Source of the DNA: Rhineura floridana
Taxonomy: Eukaryota; Chordata; Lepidosauria; Squamata; Rhineuridae
NCBI RefSeq assembly: GCF_030035675.1
Contig: NC_084483.1
Coordinates: 17,149,904-17,213,903, forward strand
Direction of reading: 5' to 3'
Length of the DNA: 64,000 bases
A program made the translations under genes and the position numbers. Positions 56,795-64,000 of this stretch are shown here, piece by piece. How positions within the stretch are numbered: position 1 is the first letter of the stretch; every line of letters starts with the position of its first letter. Under the pieces are notes generated by a model. The model searched no databases and had not been told where the DNA came from. It saw nothing but the letters and a program-made list of their open reading frames with translations.

Positions 56795-56882
56795 TAGGCA
56801 TCTGGTTGGCCGCTGTGAGAACAGGATGCTGGACTAGATGGGCCTTTGACCTGATCCAGCAGGCTGTTCTTCTGTTCTTAAC
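56795..56882 (+). mobile_element. CR1-like 3' end repeat
   Basis: 'ggttggccgctgtgagaaca' and 'ggatgctggactagatgggc' with 'ttcttctgttctta'; same as 30620-30722. Confidence 0.6.
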
Positions 56883-57156
56883 TCGCCATGTATATCATAA
56901 CTTTAACATTTATTTATCAACAATTTCTGATTTAATGTTTGCTAGTGACATAGTCTACCTCACAACCAGAATTCTCTGGGCACCTTACAGTGAAAATATT
57001 AAGATACAGTACAATCCAAACACATCAAAATACAAGTACAGTGTAAAATGAATCGGGTAATAGAGAGTAAACACTAAATTAAAAACTGGGACTCTCATAC
57101 AGCACATATCCCTCTATCATGTGAACCTAAATTTCTCTTTTTCCCACTTCTTTTTC

Positions 57157-57545
57157 TCCCCTATATATATATAGAGAGAGAAAGTGTGTGTGTGTGTGAG
57201 TGTGTGAGTGAGTGAACTTTCAAGTTCTCCAGAAGTCTTCATCAGGCTAGATGGTAAACAGCATTGGGTAGGGGCTGACAGAGGTGAGGAGAAGAGGGGG
57301 GAAAGTTGCCTAATGTTTAAGCTATGGAGTCTCAGTCTTGGAAGGGAAAGGGGGATTCCATCTTAAGACAGCAACTAGATAGAAACTCCATGGCTTCAAC
57401 ATCAGCTAACTTTTTTCCTCTTCTCCTTGCCCCCATCAACCCCATTTCTCTGTTTACTATTTAGTCTGATGAAAAACTCTGGAGAATCCAGAAGCTATTT
57501 TTTGTATATACTTTGGCAGGTAAATGTGTTGCTCTAATACGGATT
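57157..57545. mobile_element. Two Penelope-like 3' ends, head to head
   Basis: At 57190-57250 the minus strand reads 'cctgatgaagacttctggag', preceded on that strand's far side by GT/GA repeats. At 57465-57545 the plus strand reads 'ctgatgaaaaactctggaga' and 'cagaagctattttttgtata'. The two pieces are inverted relative to each other with about 215 bp between them. The match to Penelope is by pattern only. Confidence 0.45.
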
Positions 57546-59569
57546 TTGGAATTGGGTTTTGGAATTTTAATGCAGAGCCCTATCTATATTTCCCACTTGA
57601 GTGGTAGGAAGACAGATTCACTCATTCAGTGGCGAAAGTTCTGGAGATCTAACTAGCATAACATGTATGTCCACAAAGATAAAGCTGAGCAGGTAGCTCC
57701 AGAACAACATCTGTGCCAAAGAGTGCCTGCACCATTTAAGCTCAACCTTGCAGAAAATAAGAATTGTTCCTCATTCCTACCAGATATAAACTGTTTTGGG
57801 CCCTACCAGTACAGGGCCTAACTTCTTGCTGGCACCTGATCATCAGAGCTCAATGGTGGGACCCTATTGTCAACAACCGTGTGTTTTAACTATATAGATG
57901 ATGACTAGAGAGGCACCATTTTGCATAGCAGAAGAATAGGTCTCATCCAGAATGTGTCTTGATTTTTTTTCAAACCTAGAACACTGGCTGAAAATTAGTA
58001 ATAGGAAACTTACCATACTTTTGAAGAATTGACTCCCCCTAACTTTCGATTACCCTTATATATCTTTCATTATGTTCACTCTATGCAGCCATTCTTATTT
58101 ATTCATTATATGACTAGATCTGGATGCCACCTATCAACACACAATCCTTGGCCATCAGAGAATAAAATGTAATATTTAAATACAAGGTCATTAAAAGCAT
58201 AAACAAAGACAAATGCAGCATAAAACTTTATTCTTTTTTGGCAATAAAATAAAAACAGCTTGTCTTATATAGAGAGATTCCATATTTTATTTTTAAAATG
58301 TTTACTCTTTAAAAGGTGAAAAAAGGGTCTCTGCCTGGCACTAAAAAGATCTTAACAAAGGTGTCTGGGGAGATTCTGTTTCCACCAACAAGAAGGCTCT
58401 CCAAGCACTGTTCCATGACTAGCTATTACTCCCCTTAGTATGTCGATTATATGTTGAAGAATGGTAATACCTATGTAACCTTGATAAACACAATTACCAT
58501 AAGGAAGTGTCTGTGTAGCCATGGAGTTGTGTGTTTATATAAAGGAAGAGTCTAGAAGAAGTGTACTAGGGTGATGGATACCTGGGACTGAACCAAAGGA
58601 AGAAGAAAAAACGCAGAATAAGGAACTAAAATTTGAAGACAGCAGAGAGAAGAGACAGAGTGCAATAGGCAAAAATTAAGCCAAATAGTTGGTCCTCTGG
58701 AAAAGAATGAAGGTCAAGGAAAGGTACCCAGTGAAACTAACCAACACATGTGATTTTTAACTAGGGCCCCCTTCTACAACTTTGCTAATAAGGTACTTTT
58801 GTATGGCTAGAGGTCATTTATATGTTTAGAAAGGGAGCACAAGCCACTTACGGTGATTGCAAGCTATATCATTATGACTAGGACCTCAACATGATAATTA
58901 TAGATGGTGAGGGTTTGATAAGCATGACGTAGGCACAACAGAATTGCATGTTGGCACTTTAAATGGCTCTTTATTCCAGTGGAATCAACAGGGGATAGGG
59001 CATAGATAGAGAATTATAGTGAAAGTTGGGGAGATTGCAGGGAATTTCATTCATTGCTAGTTTGAAAAGAGAGATGTCATGGGAACCGACATCTAACGCA
59101 CGAGTGAGCAAAGGAAAGAGAAACCAAACATTCCTGTGTGTGCTCCAATAATTAATCTATGCTGATAGCTAAGGTTTCAGTAGCACTCTTCCAACTGTTG
59201 GTAGCAGTAGTGTTTTATTGCAAAGGTAAGCAATAATTACTGTCCTAATTTTTTTAAATCTCCGATTAATGTAAACTGGTGTAGTGTTGAAGGTTTCTAT
59301 AGAAAAAATCTAATCAAAGAAATTGGGGTGCTGGCAACCATTGAGGGGCAGAATTAGTCATTTAGCACTAACTTTCAGGCAGAAGTGGAAGCAGGAGAGT
59401 AAATGAGCAACATCGGCACGTCCATCCCTACCATTAGATAGAGTGAGGTGACCACTTTAGGTGGCAGCTGCTGGGGGAAGTGGTGGCAGCAGCTGCAACT
59501 TCGGGCACCACTGATCTGGCCTGCTCCCTCAGGTGCAATGAAGGACGCTATCCTATCACCAGTGCTCAG
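57546..59569. other. Intron DNA, no recognised feature
   Basis: No exon or repeat that I can name. Confidence 0.4.
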
Positions 59570-59693
59570 GCCACCAAAAACGGGCAGCAAAAATGTCTTG
59601 GCCCTGGCTATATGCAATTCAGTATTGGGGGACACCGTGCCGTTACCTGATGTCTAAATAGAGATCATAAATACATCTCTCGAAGAGGGAGTA

Positions 59694-60368
59694 ATGCCAT
59701 CAGCGCTCAAGGAGGCAGTAATAAAACCAATCTTAAAGAAGCCCTCCTTGGATCCCCAAGATCTGAACAACTTTCGCCCGGTCTCAAATTTGCCATTCTT
59801 AGGCAAGGTGGTTGAGCAGGTGGTGGCAAAGCAGTTACAAGCGCACTTGGAGGAAGCGGATTATCTGGATCCATTTCAATCGGGCTTCAGGCCTGGACAT
59901 GGGACTGAAACAGCCTTGGTCGCCTTGGTAGATGATATGAGGAGGGTGTGGGATAGGGGCGAATGCACCTTCCTTGTCCTCCTTGATCTCTCAGCGGCTT
60001 TCGATACCGTTGACCACGTTATCCTCCTGGACCGCCTGAAGAGGTTAGGCATGGGGGGCACTGTATTACAGTGGTTCCATTCCTTCCTCTCTGGTAGGTA
60101 CCAAAGAGTGGCATTGGAGGATGAGGTCTCGGATCCTTGGCCTCTCACTTGTGGGGTGCCACAGGGTTCCATCCTCTCCCCGATGCTGTTCAACATCTAT
60201 ATAAAGCTGCTGGGGGCAATCATCAGGAGATTTGGGCTGCAATGTCATCAGTATGCGGATGACACGCAGCTCTATCTCTCATTTAAATCTTCACCGAGGT
60301 TGGCTGTAGAAACCCTGTCCAAGTGCCTGGAGTCGGTGAGTGGCTGGATGGGAAGGAATAAGCTGTAG
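59694..60368 (+). pseudogene. L2 reverse transcriptase domain
   Basis: A 224-codon open frame: KPILKKPSLDPQDLNNFRPV, FQSGFRPGHGTETALVALVD, LLDLSAAFDTVDHVILLDR, CGVPQGSILSPMLFNIY, and catalytic QYADDTQLYLSF at about 60250. It stops at a TAG (60366) where the thumb (LNPDKTEVLFVG) continues in frame. This is the LINE-encoded polymerase, not a host gene. Confidence 0.92.
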
Positions 60369-60508
60369 CTGAACCCTGACAAAACCGAGGTACTGTTTGT
60401 GGGAGACAAGGGAAGGCTGGGGGATGTGGACCTGGTGCTCAATGGGGTACGATTGCCCCGAAAGACCAGGTCCGCAGCCTGGGGGTCATTCTTGACTCCC
60501 AGCTGTCC

Positions 60509-61099
60509 ATGGAGGCTCAAGTCTCGGCTGTGAGCCGGGCGGCACTGTATCAACTCCATCTGATACGGAGGCTGCGCCCCTACCTTCCCAACCATCTGCT
60601 CCCACCGGTGGTACATGCCCTGGTCACCTATCGCCTAGACTACTGTAATGCGCTCTACGTGGGGTTACCCTTGAAAACGGTTCGGAAGCTGCAACTGGTA
60701 CAGAATGCGGCGGCTCGTCTGATTAAAGGCAGCTGCCGGCAAGATCACATCACTCCAGTGCTGAAGGAGTTGCACTGGCTACCGGTTGTTTACCGGGCCC
60801 AATTCAAGGTGTTGGTTTTGACCTTTAAAACCCTATACGGTTTTAGCCCAGTCTATCTGAAGCAGTGCCTCCAGCATCGTCAGGGATGCCGCTCAACAAG
60901 ATCAGCCTCAGAAGACCTTCTCTCGATCCCACCGTTTAAAACAGCTAGACTGGTGAGGACTAGAGAGAGGGCTTTTTCAATAGTGGCCCCCACCCTGTGG
61001 AACTCTCTCCCAAATGATCTCCGCCATGCCCCTTCTATGATGAGCTTCCGCCGGGCCTTGAAGACCTGGCTCTTCAGGCAGGCTTTTGAGGTGGGTTAG
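60509..61099 (+). pseudogene. L2 C-terminal domain
   Basis: A 196-codon open frame after a frameshift near 60455. It reads AALYQLHLIRRLRPYLPNH, TYRLDYCNALYVGLPLKTVR, AARLIKGSCRQDHITPVLKE, LHWLPVVYRAQFKVLVLTF, RAFSIVAPTLWNSLPNDLRH and the end KTWLFRQAFEVG. Nearly identical blocks occur in the L2 at 7.9-10.5 kb. Confidence 0.9.
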
Positions 61100-61549
61100 G
61101 TTTTTACTGTTATGGTTTTAAATTTTAACGTTTTAATGTATTGTTTTTTTATCATGTATGTCGCCCAGAGTGGCTGGACAACCAGCCAGATGGGCGACTA
61201 ATAAATTTAATAAATAAATAAATACAATATTGTGTAGCTAATATTGTTCTATGTCATAAAACCCTCCGTGGTGTCTGATGGCTACTCCTCTTCATAAAGC
61301 TCAAGGTGGAAATTCAGAATAGTAAATATAATACAGATCTTTCAAATGGTGGTTCTGGGATGGAGAAATAAATTTCAATAATGTTCTTCAGATTCCTGTT
61401 ATTGGACTGGAATATTATTAGCTTTCCTTAATATACTTTAAAAATCTGGGTTTACTATGCAGTGTGATGGTATAATATTGAACTCCTAGTTGTTAAGTTA
61501 ATCTAGACATTCAAACTGTTCTTCACTAAGAGCAGAGGGACGTTTATCG

Positions 61550-61622
61550 CTTACCTGTGAGTAAGCCTCATTGAATTCAATAGGACTGATTTCTGAGTAG
61601 ACACAGTTAGGATTGTGTAAGT
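61550..61622. repeat. Dispersed 'gtgagtaagcctcattgaat' palindromic repeat
   Basis: Contains 'tgagtaagcctcattgaatt' and 'caataggactgatttctgag', mirrored halves of the family at 24193 and 40138. Confidence 0.6.
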
Positions 61623-61674
61623 CTATAGTACAATCTAAAATCTTTGTTTAGCATACATATATATATATATCACT

Positions 61675-62640
61675 TCCCATAAAACATCCAGAAGCGATTC
61701 AACAATAAAAACATGTATAAAAAAAGTTTTAAGTCCAAAACAGAATAGGATGAAAACCTCCACTTAAAAGACTCGTTGGAAAATAAAGGTTTTTAATACG
61801 CTCTATAAAGACCGTACCAGGCTGCCTTATATGTAATGGGAAATGGTTCCAAAGGGTAGGTGCAGCCACACTAAAGTCTTGTTTCCTACATTATATGCAA
61901 CAGACCCGATGAGATGGTACCAAGGTGCATCTGGCAACTTCATTGTACAGTTTGAGGCAAATGCTGAAGATGCATCTCTTTACTCTGGCCTTTGACACCT
62001 GAGATGTATATTTTTAGGACCCATCCTATTTTGTGATTTTAGGTTGTTCTTAATTGTTTTTAATGCTGTATTTTAAAATTGTTGTAACCCACCCTCGGAC
62101 CTTTAGGTGAAGGGAGGGTAATAAATGTTGATGACGATAATAATAATATCTGCAGCAGTGATCATTTGGGTATGTAAGGGATGGGATGATATTTTAGGTA
62201 TCCCAAGCTGTATAGGGCTTTGTATACCAGTACCAGTACCTTGAGCTTAGGCCAACAGCTAATTAGCATCCGAGAACCAGTGTGGTGTAGTGGTTAAGGT
62301 GTTAGACTATGACCTGGGAGACCAGGGTTTGAATCTCCACACATCATGAAGCTCACTGGGTGACCTTGGGCCAGTCACTGCCTCTCAGCCTCAGAGGAAG
62401 GCAATGGTAAACCTCCTCTGAATACCGCTTGCCATGAAAACCCTATTCATAAGGTCCACCCAATTAGCAGCCAGTGCAATTCTTGCAGCAGCAGCATAAC
62501 AGGATGGTGGTATTTTGCCATAGTGAGCAGTTGAGCTGCTGCATTTTGCGCTAGCTGCACCTTCTGGGCCAGCCTGCTAGGCAGCCCCACATAGAGCATA
62601 TTGCCGATTAAGACAAGTTTTAAAATCCAAGATCTGCATT
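61675..62640 (-). mobile_element. L2-like LINE, with nested LINE tail and SINE
   Basis: On the minus strand the right part reads NMLYVGLPSRLAQKVQLAQN, then LQELHWLLIG, SINE, then KLKVLVLVYKALYSL, the L2 C-terminal order. At about 61905-62148 a plus-strand LINE 3' end ('taacccaccctcggaccttt', GATAATAATAAT) intervenes, and the SINE at 62268-62461 interrupts the coding part. Confidence 0.65.
62268..62461 (+). mobile_element. Sauria-like SINE, tail mostly lost
   Basis: 'gagaaccagtgtggtgtagt' head, 'cagggtttgaatctccac' B box, 'aaggcaatggtaaacctcct' body and 'gccatgaaaaccctattcat', then only 'aaggtccacc' of the BovB-type tail. The duplication AATTAGCATCC (from about 62261) and AATTAGCAGCC (62462-62472) flanks it. 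Confidence 0.88.
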
Positions 62641-63500
62641 GGTTTTTAGGGTGTAGCAGCTTGAAGTTTAATCTCTAACAGTTGCCTTCATTTTATTAAA
62701 ATTACACTTTATACATTAGTATATTTATTTAATTTAAGATGAAACAGTTTTGCATGTCAAATAATATAAAATGCAATACTTATGAAAATATAAATTTATG
62801 TTTCAACGTTGAATATTTTCATTTGAGGGCTGGGCTGAACTTTTGTAACTCAAGCCCAAGTTTTTTTTATTTTTGGTTTTATTTTATTGCTGTATTATCT
62901 CATTGACAGTCCTATTTGTGACCTGCAAATGCTAGACATAAACCCATCAGCTATGTATTGTGTGGCCTGTCAGGTGCATGATGGAATACTTGAAGTCTCT
63001 CGGCAAAAAGCAACTTGGAGAGGGCAACCTTAATGAGAAATATGGCCCATGAGGAAAGAGGATAAGTGCTCCCACACAAAGTTACTTACTGGACAAGTGG
63101 CAGGCAGAGGAGTTCAAAGAAAGTATGAGAGAAGAATTATCATAGCTGGTATCAATGGAAGTTTTTCTTTCGTAATTGTTGTTTGTGCATGCATGACTTT
63201 CATCTGAATTGCAGCAAGGGTTAAACCTCACATGCTACAGTTCCAATGAAAATGCCACTGCCACCCTCGGCACCTTGTATTAATTCTATTAAAATTTCCT
63301 GACCTGTTCACTAACCATGTGATTAATGTAACATGGAGTTTGGATCTGTAGGCAGAGATGGGGAATGTGTGGCCCTCCAGATGTTGCTTTTGCCTTATAA
63401 GAAAACCCAGGTGTTTGATGGTTTGGGAAATCTGTGATCCATGAATGAAGCTAAATTCTTTGTATGATGTATGTCATTATCTGCTAGCAATACCCTTTTT
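62641..63500. other. Intron DNA; scrap of a hAT MITE at 63352-63400
   Basis: 'ggggaatgtgtggccctcca' with 'gatgttgct' is the left end of the 'ctccagatgtt' hAT MITE. Otherwise nothing was recognised. Confidence 0.4.
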
Positions 63501-63950
63501 CATTTTACATAGGAGAAACAGGTTAGTCTCTCCATAAAATAATAAATGGATACACACCAGACATCAGGAATGGCAGTATCCAGAAACCAGTAGAACATTT
63601 CAACCTACCAGGACACCCTGTGACTGACCTTGAGATGGCCATACTTGAACAAACAAACCTCAGAGGGAAATTCCAGCAGGAATGATGGATTTAATCACTC
63701 TACATGTGTTAATTAAATTAACTTGTTAATTGGTTACTAACTATTTTGCCTTCAGATAACTCTTACTGTCTGTCTTTTTTTGCATTTCATTTCCTCACAC
63801 CACTGTGTGTGCATGTGTGCGCGCTTACCAACTCAGGATTGCACTTCATGCATCAGATAAAGTGGACTATAGCAAACAAGAGCTAATGCCATAATAAAAC
63901 TGTTAGTCTTTAAGGTGCTACAAGATTTTGTTGTTTTTCAGTAGGCAAGG
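63501..63950 (+). mobile_element. Penelope-like element: GIY-YIG domain end and 3' UTR
   Basis: At 63506-63684 one frame reads YIGETG, a stop (TAG), SLHKIINGYTPDIRNGSIQ, KPVEHFNLPGHPVTDLEMAI, LEQTNL. This matches the GIY-YIG endonuclease that Penelope-like elements carry at their C-terminus (YxGxTG...NGHxxDI...HFNLPGH). The GIY part and RT are missing upstream. A 3' UTR with a GT-rich run (63804-63820), 'tcagataaagtggactatag' and 'tgttagtctttaaggtgcta' follows. Confidence 0.75.
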
Positions 63951-64000
63951 TAGGTGGATCTCGTGCCTAATCTATCTCAGCCTCATGGGAAGCATTTTAC

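Larger units (their letters stand above)
59570..61226 (+). mobile_element. L2 LINE, large 3' part (about 1.6 kb)
   Basis: Codes for most of the L2 RT and C-terminus. It ends in the typical 3' UTR (gtcgcccagagtggctgg, accagccagatgggcgac) and an AAAT tail. The 5' limit is uncertain; an N-terminal part with a stop is readable from about 59620 (VLGDTVPLPDV then EIINTSLEEGVMPSALKEA). It has the same strand as SPTLC3. Confidence 0.9.
36540..64000 (+). other. SPTLC3: SPTLC3 intron 1 (start; acceptor not in window)
   Basis: From the GT donor to the window end I found no segment encoding the expected next part of SPTLC3 (human NGKPHFYDK... FEEAPLHVM). A short exon could be missed by eye. All repeats listed to the right lie in this putative intron. 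The first 700 bp (36540-37240) shows nothing else recognisable. Confidence 0.6.

Noticed and set aside
36540-64000. SPTLC3 exon 2 in this window
   Set aside because: I looked for codons for NGKPHFYDK and FEEAPLHVMVFTYMGYG and found none; a short diverged exon could still be missed.
1-64000. CRISPR arrays, operons or bacterial promoters
   Set aside because: This is eukaryotic DNA; the tandem repeats lack the short-repeat and unique-spacer pattern.

Overview
The window is nuclear DNA from a squamate reptile, most likely a lizard. It is AT-rich and mostly non-coding. It carries a squamate mix of repeats: BovB (RTE) LINEs, L2-clade and L1 LINEs, Penelope-like elements, tRNA-derived SINEs with a BovB tail (Sauria type) and with a CR1-like tail, and many hAT-, Harbinger- and foldback-type MITEs. 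There are no operons, tRNA genes, rRNA genes or CRISPR arrays. Repeat calls rest on terminal motifs, target-site duplications (TSDs), recognisable protein motifs and comparison of copies inside the window. No database search was possible.

The only host gene I can support is SPTLC3. Its first coding exon is at 36429-36539 on the plus strand. It starts at a good Kozak ATG, ends at a GT splice donor, and matches the N-terminus of vertebrate SPTLC3 as I remember it. A plausible promoter (GC box, CCAAT box, TATA-like run) lies just upstream. Bases 1 to about 35980 are then upstream intergenic DNA, and 36540-64000 is the start of a large intron 1. I could not find exon 2.

Layout: 1-5.8 kb holds a foldback element cut by the window start, old LINE/SINE pieces, a second complete foldback element and a 1.1-kb CpG-bearing Harbinger-like element. 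5.87-12.29 kb is one nearly full-length BovB (minus strand). It is interrupted by an L2, which is itself interrupted by a 2.1-kb deletion derivative of L1 carrying an ORF1-like gene, and separately by an old LTR-retrotransposon fragment. 13-16.5 kb holds foldback DNA, a pyrimidine-rich tandem repeat and a 1.35-kb element with roughly 290-bp inverted ends. 17.06-21.29 kb is an RTE-like LINE split by a small MITE and by a 5'-truncated L1 with about 757 open codons of ORF2. 21.6-35 kb is MITEs, SINEs, BovB tails and a 3.0-kb non-autonomous hAT inside another palindromic MITE. After SPTLC3 exon 1 come a 110-bp minisatellite, scattered MITEs, a nest of hAT-type elements (45.5-46.6 kb), Penelope-like pieces, a large L2 (about 59.6-61.2 kb) and a Penelope GIY-YIG remnant at the right edge.

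The most unusual item is the L1 derivative at 8126-10236. It has a complete-looking 5' leader, a 244-codon ORF1-like frame with an internal duplication, no reverse transcriptase, a doubled ORF2-tail segment and the same 3' end as the L1 at 18.5-21.0 kb. A second lead is that the body of the Sauria-type SINE matches a 5' part of BovB as well as the BovB tail.
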